From: Dehalococcoidales bacterium
GTDB lineage: Bacteria > Chloroflexota > Dehalococcoidia > Dehalococcoidales > RBG-16-60-22
Direction: 5' to 3'
Assembly (NCBI GenBank): GCA_030639445.1
Contig: DAOWCR010000054.1
Location: 1 to 7,459 of the forward strand
Length of the DNA stretch: 7,459 nucleotides
The notes under the pieces were generated by a model. It was not told the origin of the DNA. It was given only the letters and a program-made list of their open reading frames with translations, and made no database searches. Each line of letters begins with the position of its first letter. Within the stretch, counting starts at the first letter, position 1. This document shows, piece by piece, positions 1 through 5,556 of this stretch. Made by a program: the position numbers and the translations under genes.

Positions 1-329
1 ACAAACAGGCGGATAATCAGGTCGATAAGCTGGTCACTGCCATTACTGGCCACCACGTGCTCGGCGCCCACACCGGTATACTCACCGATCTGCTTTCTCA
101 GTTCCGTCTGGTCCGGGTCAGGATAGATATTGATGTCAGGGGAGTCCCGCAGGGCGGCATTCACCCTGGGAGAGCAGCCGTAGACATTCTCATTGGCATC
201 CAGCTTGATGATGTCCTCCACCGGCACCTCAACCTTATCGGCCAACGTTTCCGGTGCCTTGCTGGCGGCATAACCGACAAAACTGGCCAGCTCCGGTCGT
301 ATCAGTTTATCAATTCCATCGTCACCCAC
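1..329 (-). CDS. hisC: Histidinol-phosphate aminotransferase, N-terminal part (cut by window edge)
   Basis: PLP-dependent class I/II aminotransferase that converts imidazole-acetol phosphate to histidinol phosphate with glutamate as donor; cytosolic, normally a dimer. Only the first 109 codons are in the window. Visible family motifs are the LDANEN segment (residues 43-48), the YPDP segment (69-72), whose Tyr normally reaches the neighbouring subunit's active site, and SNGSD (95-99), the loop that holds the PLP phosphate. The Schiff-base lysine lies beyond the edge. The start is GTG: it follows an in-frame TAG by one codon, and AAGGAGG at 339-345 sits 9 bases upstream, so no other start is likely. 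It is the last his gene seen here, 102 bases after the Fe-S protein gene, and probably has its own promoter as well as operon read-through. HisC is preferred over other aminotransferases because of the NGSD loop and the his neighbours. Confidence 0.93.
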   Translation of the reverse strand, partial: MGDDGIDKLIRPELASFVGYAASKAPETLADKVEVPVEDIIKLDANENVYGCSPRVNAALRDSPDINIYPDPDQTELRKQIGEYTGVGAEHVVASNGSDQLIDLIIRLF

Positions 330-370
330 TGGCTAACTCCTCCTTCAAGACAGAAAAACAGCTATGGCAC

Positions 371-400
371 ATTCTAGCACCAATTCATAGTTTATTTCAA
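371..400 (-). promoter_or_regulatory. Candidate sigma-70 promoter for hisC
   Basis: Read on the minus strand, a -35 box TTGAAA (395-400) is followed by an 18-base spacer and a -10 box TAGAAT (371-376). The -10 box is preceded by TGC, an extended -10 motif. Predicted transcription start is near 364, giving a leader of about 35 bases that contains the hisC Shine-Dalgarno. It lies in the only gap over 100 bases inside the his gene run, so hisC and what follows could be expressed independently of hisZGD. This is a sequence match only. Confidence 0.5.
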
Positions 401-431
401 AGTGATGGCCGGTAAGAAATCAATCCGGGTG

Positions 432-1136
432 CTATCCGCCAACCGGACAGACCCGCAGGCACTCCGGGCAACCGCCGGCCGCGCTCCGGAAAGAGCAACA
501 GGCAAACTTGTTTATGGCATACTGCTCTCCGGCCACCGGCTTTGCCAGAGCTCCGGCAGGACAAACCTCAAGGCAGCGGCCACAGCTATCACAGTCAAGA
601 GTCATATCCGTTTTGGTCGGCTCCAGCGCCGCCTCGGTAAGACAGACGGCCAGCCTGACCCTCGGCCCGAAACGCGGGGTAATCAGCAGGCTGTGCCAGC
701 CGATTTTACCCAGCCCCGCCGCCTGGCCGGCATGCTTGTAGGAAAAGACCGCCTCCAGAAACCGGGCGTCCATCGGACAGCCGGCCGCCGGTAACGGCAG
801 CGCCTTCCACCCCAGACTATGAGAAGTCCGGACGATATCATACGCCGCCTTGGTCAGCCGGCCAGAAAGAAAATCACTGCTACGGTCAAGCAAGTCGTTC
901 AGGGAAGCGGCGCCCATCGTCCTTCCCGTTGACGCCAGGTCGAGAATCTCCGAATAGACCTCCATCGCCAGCACCACCACCGAACGCGCCTGAGGCAGCA
1001 GTTTCCCGGCCGTTTCCCCAAGCTTCGTCCCCTTCCAGTCGGCAATACTCGCAATACCGACGGCATCAACGTCCAGCTTATCAATCAACTCCGGCAAGGC
1101 ATTGCCTGTTGTCCCGCTTTTCTGTTCTTTACTCAT
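432..1136 (-). CDS. Small two-[4Fe-4S] protein of the QueG / reductive dehalogenase superfamily (COG1600-like)
   Basis: A 234-residue cytosolic protein with no signal peptide or membrane segment. The N-terminal part has a LDVDAVGIAS segment (21-30) like the start of the QueG/RdhA corrinoid-reductase fold. The middle has a AGLGKIG signature (140-146) followed by LLITPRFGPRVRLA (150-163), very like the RdhA/QueG core. The C-terminal part has a ferredoxin-type pair: C182, C185, C188, C192 followed by Pro, then C213/C214, C223, C226, C230 followed by Pro. The chain ends four residues after the last cysteine, so the HEAT-like tail of bona fide QueG is absent, and it is much shorter than QueG (about 300-380) or RdhA. 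The ATG has AAGGAGG five bases upstream. It lies 34 bases after hisD. Substrate and cobalamin binding cannot be read from the sequence; epoxyqueuosine reductase should not be assumed. A redox or electron-transfer role is inferred. Confidence 0.8.
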   Translation of the reverse strand: MSKEQKSGTTGNALPELIDKLDVDAVGIASIADWKGTKLGETAGKLLPQARSVVVLAMEVYSEILDLASTGRTMGAASLNDLLDRSSDFLSGRLTKAAYDIVRTSHSLGWKALPLPAAGCPMDARFLEAVFSYKHAGQAAGLGKIGWHSLLITPRFGPRVRLAVCLTEAALEPTKTDMTLDCDSCGRCLEVCPAGALAKPVAGEQYAINKFACCSFRSAAGGCPECLRVCPVGG

Positions 1137-1170
1137 CCTGCCCTCCTTATTTTCCGAAAAATCCCTCGCC

Positions 1171-2490
1171 TTAGCCCTTATCCAGTCGTTTTTTCACCGC
1201 CCGGGCATGGGCGTCAAGCCCTTCCGCCTCGGCTATGACGGCGGCGGCCGGCCCCATCTCTTTCAAGCTGTCCTTACCCACGGCCACCGTGTTGATAAAT
1301 TTAATAAAATCTGTTATGTTAAGCGGTGAGCCAAAGCGGGCGGTGCCCCCGGTGGGCAGCACGTGGCTCGGCCCGACGACATAATCGCCCAGGACAACCG
1401 ACGAGTCCTCACCCATAAAGACGCACCCGGCGTTACGGATTTTAGCAATATAAGCGGCGGCATTGGCCACCATCAGGCCGAGGTGCTCCGGAGCGTAAAG
1501 GTTAGCCAGGTCTATCGCCTCGTCAATGCTGTTAACTACCGCGATTATGCCCCTATCCAGCGGCCCGGCAATGATAGCCCGGCGTGACAGCCCCGTTAAC
1601 TGCTGCGCCATCTCCCGAATGACTTCACCAGCCAGCGACATGGAATCGGTTACCAGGCTAACCGAGGCCAGGGGGTCATGCTCGGCCTGGGCCAAAAGGT
1701 CGGCGGCACAGTACCCGGGGTCAGCCGTGTCATCGGCGATAATCATTATCTCACTCGGCCCCGGCAGGCCGTCAATATCAACGACTCCGTACACCAGCTT
1801 TTTGGCCAGGACCACGAAGATATTACCCGGACCGCAAATCTTGTCCACCTTGGGCACCGATTCGGTGCCGTAGGCCAGGGCGGCGATGGCCTGGGCGCCG
1901 CCGATACGGAAAACGCGGTCAACCCCGGCAATTCCAGCCGCCGCCAGTGTCGCCGGCGGCACCGTGCCATCCGGCCCCGGCGGCGTCGCCAGGATAATCT
2001 CCCGGACACCGGCGATTCGGGCCGGTATGACAGTCATCAACACCGTCGACGGGTAGGCGGCGGTACCGCCGGGAACGTAGATGCCAACGCGCTCCAGCGG
2101 GCGTATCAACTGTCCGCAATCAGTCCCGGTCACTTCACGCCAGATATTAGCCTTCTGGGCGCGGTGGAAGGATTCGATTCGCCCGGCGGCCAGTCTGAGC
2201 GCCGACATCAGTTCTTCGGCCACTGCCCGTGACGCCCCGGTTATCTGCTTTTTCGCTACCTCAAGTGAAGCCAGCTTTAGGCCGTCAATCTTCTCCGTCA
2301 GGGCAAAAAGGGCGGCATCTCCCCTCTCCTTCACCTCGTTTATAATCTGCCGGACCGCCGGCTCCGGGTCATCGGTGCCGAACATTTTCTGCAGTCCCTG
2401 TTTCATGGCTGGTGAAACCGGATAAGATTCGACCGGGATGCGTCTTGACAGTGCCGCTTTTGCTTCCGAAAAACCTTCAATAATTTTCAA
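1171..2490 (-). CDS. hisD: Histidinol dehydrogenase
   Basis: Zinc-dependent, NAD-linked enzyme that oxidises L-histidinol to histidine in two steps, the end of the pathway; cytosolic homodimer in characterised members. The 439-residue length is normal for the family. Visible motifs are the YVPGGTAAYPST segment (138-149), KICGPGN (217-223), GPSEIMIIAD (244-253), and the catalytic pair E335-H336 in YAPEHL. The zinc ligands expected from the E. coli enzyme are all present: Q268 and H271 in AQAEHDP, D369 in LGDYVVGPSH, and H428 near the C-terminus. The gene appears complete and catalytically intact. The start is TTG, placed directly after the TAA of hisG with no base between. GGAGGG inside the hisG coding sequence lies 7 bases upstream of it, so translation is probably coupled to hisG. 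Confidence 0.96.
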   Translation of the reverse strand: MKIIEGFSEAKAALSRRIPVESYPVSPAMKQGLQKMFGTDDPEPAVRQIINEVKERGDAALFALTEKIDGLKLASLEVAKKQITGASRAVAEELMSALRLAAGRIESFHRAQKANIWREVTGTDCGQLIRPLERVGIYVPGGTAAYPSTVLMTVIPARIAGVREIILATPPGPDGTVPPATLAAAGIAGVDRVFRIGGAQAIAALAYGTESVPKVDKICGPGNIFVVLAKKLVYGVVDIDGLPGPSEIMIIADDTADPGYCAADLLAQAEHDPLASVSLVTDSMSLAGEVIREMAQQLTGLSRRAIIAGPLDRGIIAVVNSIDEAIDLANLYAPEHLGLMVANAAAYIAKIRNAGCVFMGEDSSVVLGDYVVGPSHVLPTGGTARFGSPLNITDFIKFINTVAVGKDSLKEMGPAAAVIAEAEGLDAHARAVKKRLDKG

Positions 2491-3912
2491 TTACGTGCCC
2501 TCCACCGCACTACGCAGGGTCTCAATGATAGCCTCTATCTTTTTCCCTTTGCCGGTGCTAAAATCTATACTCTTACCGCCAATGAGACAGCCGGTCGATT
2601 CAAACAGGGTATCAATGATTTTAAGGTTATGCTCCGCGATGGTCTTACCGGTCTGGGTATTCTCAATTAACAGGTCGGCGTCCTCCGGTAAAAAGGCCTC
2701 CGTGGCCCCCCAGGTAGGCACCACGCGGTAATGACCGAGGTGGTTCTCCCGGGCAAACTTATCGGCGATATTGACATACTCCGAAGCCACCCTGACCGGC
2801 TCCGAGCGTGCCGCGCCGAACTGTCTCAGGCCGTAGACATCGGCTACCGGCAGCGCCTGGCTGACGACGGCGACTATCCTCACTTTCCCGAACTCCAGCT
2901 TCAGCAGCTCCTTCACCGGACTGGACGGGAACTGATAGAGATGCTCCCTGAGCCAGTCTTCACCGGTAACGGCCAGGTCACAATTCCCGTTAGCTACCTG
3001 CCACGGCATATCCTGGGGCCTGATGACCTTGACCACCACCCCGTCCAGGCCAATCACCGGCCGCCGGTTCCCGGTCTCGGACGGGTAATCGTCAATCTTA
3101 ATGCCGGCCCTGTCCAGTAACTGAAGCACCGGCGTTTGCTGATGACCATCGGGCAGGGCTAAACGGACGGCTCCGTCAGTGGCCTCAGGATATTGAGTGG
3201 AAACTTTCGATACTGTCTCTTCTTTAGTGGATGAAATTTCTTCATCCGGCGGAAGTTTATGGCAACTATCGCAAATAGAAGCCACCACTTTAGCCAGGCT
3301 TTTCGATTCCCAGCTGTGACGGTTGGCAATCAGAAAAGCGCCGAAGTCAAGCACTTTGCTCACCGGTACCAGGTTATGCGAGGCAAACTCCGCTTCGGTC
3401 TGACCGCGGATTAAAGCCAGCTCCGCGTTTTCCGGCGGATAGACCTCGGCCCCACCCCACACGGGAAAGACACTGAACCGGCCCAGCCGGTTTTTCAGGG
3501 CAAAAGACTCCGCCAGGTTGGGATACTCGCTGGCAATACGGATAACACCTTTTTTGTCTTTTATCTCCGCGACAGTCGTTATCTCTTCGAGACGGCCGGT
3601 CACGACATACAGGCTGCCCGGAGCGTATCCCAGACCTTTTATTTTCACCAGGGCGCTGCTTGAGTATTTGGCCAGGAGTTCCTCGACCCAGTCCAGCCCG
3701 CAAATCCCCAGGTCGTAGTTACCCACCGCCACCTGGATGGGAATATCTTTCTCGTGGAAAACCCTGGCGGTCAGGGTGGGAAATTTCCGGGACCGGATAT
3801 GATAGAAGCGCGCCTCCTCGTGGTAGCCGTCCAGGCCCCATTCCGCCAGCCGGAGCAAGGCGGCGGTCCGGTCCAGCAGCCGTCCCTTAGGCAAGGCTAT
3901 CTTTACGGGCAC
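2491..3912 (-). CDS. hisG: Tandem-domain ATP phosphoribosyltransferase (two fused short-form HisG catalytic domains)
   Basis: ATP phosphoribosyltransferase joins ATP and PRPP in the committed step of histidine synthesis. This 473-residue chain holds two complete HisG catalytic folds: residues about 1-212 and 247-473, joined by a hydrophilic linker (about 218-246). Neither carries the C-terminal ACT-like feedback domain of long HisG, which fits the HisZ-dependent short form. Domain 1 keeps the N-terminal ALPKGRL (6-12) and the GNYDLGICGLD segment (64-74), but its PRPP-loop equivalent reads RGQTEAEF (169-176) instead of a TGxT loop. Domain 2 has PDGHQ (254-258) in place of PKGRL but keeps RPQDMP (298-303) and a good PRPP loop, TQTGKTI (419-425). 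Both keep an RxASEYxN segment. The start is taken as GTG 3912, 6 bases after GGAGG; the ATG at 3918 touches the GGAGG directly. It overlaps hisZ by 26 bases, and the hisZ stop falls in the PKGRL codons. Function as HisG is confident; which half is catalytic is inferred. Confidence 0.9.
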   Translation of the reverse strand: MPVKIALPKGRLLDRTAALLRLAEWGLDGYHEEARFYHIRSRKFPTLTARVFHEKDIPIQVAVGNYDLGICGLDWVEELLAKYSSSALVKIKGLGYAPGSLYVVTGRLEEITTVAEIKDKKGVIRIASEYPNLAESFALKNRLGRFSVFPVWGGAEVYPPENAELALIRGQTEAEFASHNLVPVSKVLDFGAFLIANRHSWESKSLAKVVASICDSCHKLPPDEEISSTKEETVSKVSTQYPEATDGAVRLALPDGHQQTPVLQLLDRAGIKIDDYPSETGNRRPVIGLDGVVVKVIRPQDMPWQVANGNCDLAVTGEDWLREHLYQFPSSPVKELLKLEFGKVRIVAVVSQALPVADVYGLRQFGAARSEPVRVASEYVNIADKFARENHLGHYRVVPTWGATEAFLPEDADLLIENTQTGKTIAEHNLKIIDTLFESTGCLIGGKSIDFSTGKGKKIEAIIETLRSAVEGT

Positions 3913-5146
3913 TTTCATCCTCCAAGAACGCGATAACCTCCCCGACCGACCGTGCTTCAACCTTAGCGGACTTAACTTTATCCCGCAGGACAAAGCAAGG
4001 TGCCCGGTTTCGGATGTCAAGCGTCCATCTCAGGCCCGCCGGTGCCCGGTCACCCAGGCTAATCTCGACGACATAGCCGGCTGCCCGCAGACGGCCGGCG
4101 GTGTCAAAGGCTTCCTTCAATACCTCTGCTTCGGCCGTCACCAGAATCCTCTGCGCCGGGGAACCGGCCAGTATTTCCGGCTTCACCGAATTCATCAGGC
4201 GGTCAATATAGAGCGCAAAACCGGAGGCGGGAACATTGCCGCCGCCCATCGCCGGAATCAGGGCGTCATATCTCCCGCCACCGCCTATCTTCTCTTTACC
4301 GATAAAGAGCTGAAATATCACGCCGGTATAGTATTCAAAACCCGCGCCGGAAGCGATGTCAATCTGGTATTTATCTCCCAGGGCTTCCAGGATGTCCACG
4401 ATATCTATAAGGTTATCCAGGCAGGGCCCCATCTCGGGTAAACTCCGGGCCGACAGCGCTTTCAGGTTTTTCAGGAAACCGGAGGACTTCCCTTTCAGGC
4501 TCAACAGCGGGAAGATAATATTTTCCAGCTCCGGTTTCTCCGATTTTATCCGGGCCAGCGCTTCCCCGTTGCCGTCCAGAATCTGGTCAAATATCTGGCT
4601 CTGCTCTTCCGGGCTCAGCCCGAGCTTTACCAGGAGTGCCTTGATTAAGCCGGCGTGAGATAGCCTCAGCTTTACCCCGTCCAGCTTTAACTTTTTCAGG
4701 ACTTCCAGGGCCAGTGATATCAGTTCGGCGTCAGCCCGGGGAGACCCCACCCCGATAAGCTCGGTGCCGCACTGCCACCTTTCCCTCGTCTTTCTCCCCG
4801 TCTCTTCAAAAATGAAGGTGTTGGTCACGTAGAAGAGCCGGGACAGGTCTTTCTTGCCGGCCGTATCAATATAAAGTCGGGCAATGGGAATGGTGCCGTC
4901 CGGCCTCAAGACCACCCGCTCACCGCTCCAGCCGTCCCAGTCAAGGAAAGAATACACCTTGCCCAGCATGCTGGGGGTAAGCGTGCCCGCCGAGGTAAAC
5001 AGGTGCAGGTATTCAATGGTCGGTGTCTTTACCTCCCGGTATCCCCAGTTGAGGCAGCACTCTCGAAAGACCCCTTCAATCAGGCGAAACCTCACCATCT
5101 CTTCCGGAGACAAATCCCGGGTCCCTTTACATCTCTGGACTCTCAT
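3887..5146 (-). CDS. hisZ: ATP phosphoribosyltransferase regulatory subunit HisZ (histidyl-tRNA synthetase paralogue)
   Basis: HisZ is a class II aminoacyl-tRNA synthetase-like protein without aminoacylation activity that binds short HisG, activates it and carries histidine feedback inhibition. The 419 residues start with a HisRS-like KGTRDLSPEEM (7-17), followed by the RPDGTIPIAR motif-2 approach (81-90), a QCGTELIG strand (125-132), and IGGGGRYDAL (287-296). Residues needed for tRNA charging look lost: the FRxE of motif 2 reads FIFEE (111-115), and the Arg of the RG(L/F)xYY signature is replaced in ASGAGFEYY (265-273). Residues about 332-419 resemble a worn anticodon-binding domain, which many HisZ proteins lack. 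The ATG is preceded by a weak AGGTGA. It is the first gene of the his operon and overlaps hisG, the expected partner. A true HisRS is the alternative, but the motif losses and context argue against it. Confidence 0.88.
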   Translation of the reverse strand: MRVQRCKGTRDLSPEEMVRFRLIEGVFRECCLNWGYREVKTPTIEYLHLFTSAGTLTPSMLGKVYSFLDWDGWSGERVVLRPDGTIPIARLYIDTAGKKDLSRLFYVTNTFIFEETGRKTRERWQCGTELIGVGSPRADAELISLALEVLKKLKLDGVKLRLSHAGLIKALLVKLGLSPEEQSQIFDQILDGNGEALARIKSEKPELENIIFPLLSLKGKSSGFLKNLKALSARSLPEMGPCLDNLIDIVDILEALGDKYQIDIASGAGFEYYTGVIFQLFIGKEKIGGGGRYDALIPAMGGGNVPASGFALYIDRLMNSVKPEILAGSPAQRILVTAEAEVLKEAFDTAGRLRAAGYVVEISLGDRAPAGLRWTLDIRNRAPCFVLRDKVKSAKVEARSVGEVIAFLEDESARKDSLA

Positions 5147-5172
5147 GCTTCACCTTTTCTCAGTGTTGCTAA

Positions 5173-5202
5173 ATTTTACACCAAACAGGCACAGCTACTC
5201 AA
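5173..5202 (-). promoter_or_regulatory. Candidate sigma-70 promoter for the his operon (hisZ)
   Basis: On the minus strand, a -35 box TTGAGT (5197-5202) is followed by an 18-base spacer and a -10 box TAAAAT (5173-5178). The predicted start near 5166 leaves about 20 bases before the hisZ ATG, just enough for the weak AGGTGA ribosome-binding site. Such a short leader leaves no space for a leader peptide or riboswitch, so control would have to be at initiation or through the HisZ/HisG protein itself. Confidence 0.5.
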
Positions 5203-5341
5203 ATTAAGCTCCTCCGGGAAGCTATTTCTAAGCCTGTTCCTCCAGCCGCTTCCCCGTCAGGGAATATAGCAGCACTTCATTGTGTGTTAATGTGGGGGTA
5301 TTTTAGCTCTCCCTGCTCTGATTTAATAGTGTGGAGTGTCT

Positions 5342-5363
5342 AAGAGGGGCTGACGCCCCTCTT
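5342..5363. repeat. Perfect 9-bp hairpin, first half of a palindromic intergenic element
   Basis: AAGAGGGGC (5342-5350), a TGAC loop, and GCCCCTCTT (5355-5363) form a perfect stem. It is not followed by a proper T run on either strand, and both neighbouring genes point away from it, so it is not a terminator for them. It sits 11 bases from the next, longer hairpin. Confidence 0.75.
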
Positions 5364-5374
5364 CCTAATATTTT

Positions 5375-5402
5375 CCCCCTCTCCTTAAATAAGGAGAGGG
5401 GG
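5375..5402. repeat. Perfect 12-bp hairpin followed by TCAGGGGGTGAGG, likely a dispersed palindromic repeat
   Basis: CCCCCTCTCCTT (5375-5386), an AAAT loop, and AAGGAGAGGGGG (5391-5402) form a perfect 12-bp stem, followed by TCAGGGGGTGAGGTTACC up to about 5420. Purine/pyrimidine-biased palindromes of this style, with a GGGGGTGAGG tail, are common as dispersed intergenic repeats in many bacterial genomes. The palindrome is seen directly; membership of a multi-copy family is inferred, since only one copy lies in the window. Confidence 0.7.
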
Positions 5403-5450
5403 TCAGGGGGTGAGGTTACCTTATAAATAACTAAAAAAGGACGAGGTTTT

Positions 5451-5499
5451 CAAGTAAAGTCTAAAGGGAACCGACAGGTAACAAAAGCTGCTTTACTTG
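5451..5499. repeat. 9-bp inverted repeat with 31-base spacer, possible operator
   Basis: CAAGTAAAG (5451-5459) is matched exactly by its reverse complement CTTTACTTG (5491-5499). A related sequence, CTTACTTTA, follows at 5524-5532. The right arm overlaps the start of a candidate -35 box for the nfeD operon, so the arms could be half-sites for a regulator or the stem of a cis-acting RNA. No known operator is recognised. Confidence 0.45.
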
Positions 5500-5525
5500 C
5501 ATTATGGATGCGGTAACGATATACT
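5497..5525 (+). promoter_or_regulatory. Candidate promoter for the nfeD operon
   Basis: TTGCAT (5497-5502), a 17-base spacer, and TATACT (5520-5525) form a plausible sigma-70 promoter with start near 5532. A second, perfect -10 box TATAAT lies at 5546-5551, but it has only a weak -35 candidate and would place transcription start at about the ATG itself. Which is used cannot be decided from sequence. Confidence 0.4.
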
Positions 5526-5556
5526 TACTTTAACTGCGAGGTTTTTATAATCGCTT

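Larger units (their letters stand above)
5147..5556. other. Divergent intergenic region between the his operon and the nfeD operon
   Basis: A 410-base stretch without a convincing gene; both flanking genes read away from it. It contains the hisZ promoter at the left end, a pair of GC-rich perfect hairpins in the middle, and an inverted repeat plus candidate promoters at the right end. The part from about 5210 to 5335 shows no recognisable coding or structured element apart from a loose GGAAGC/GCTTCC pairing. I see no T-box consensus and no histidine-rich leader peptide upstream of hisZ, so classical his attenuation is not supported. Confidence 0.8.

Noticed and set aside
402..794. 130-codon plus-strand open frame opposite the Fe-S protein gene
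   Set aside because: The minus-strand frame has unmistakable cysteine motifs and a strong ribosome-binding site; the plus-strand frame is Arg/Thr-rich with no recognisable domain.
1678..2232. 184-codon open frame antisense to hisD
   Set aside because: It is a shadow of GC-biased codon use in hisD: Arg/Gly/His-rich, no family resemblance, no ribosome-binding site.
3258..3273. CxxCH heme-type motif (C214, C217, H218) in the tandem HisG
   Set aside because: It lies at the end of domain 1 next to the linker of a cytosolic enzyme with no signal peptide, so covalent heme attachment is implausible; it is most likely chance.
2491..4020. A longer hisG start at ATG 4020, adding 36 residues
   Set aside because: The extra stretch lies wholly inside hisZ in another frame, is Arg/Ser-rich and unlike any HisG, and HisG proteins begin just before the ALPKGRL motif. 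GGAGG at 3919-3923 points to GTG 3912.
3887..5146. Annotating this gene as functional histidyl-tRNA synthetase
   Set aside because: The motif-2 Arg and the RGxxYY Arg are replaced, the anticodon domain is worn, and it overlaps a regulatory-domain-less hisG, all pointing to HisZ.
5147..5340. T-box, histidine leader peptide or riboswitch upstream of hisZ
   Set aside because: No T-box consensus, no run of His codons with a terminator, and the best promoter leaves only about 20 bases of leader.
5342..5402. The two hairpins as Rho-independent terminators
   Set aside because: Neither is followed by a convincing T run in either direction, and no gene in the window transcribes into this region.
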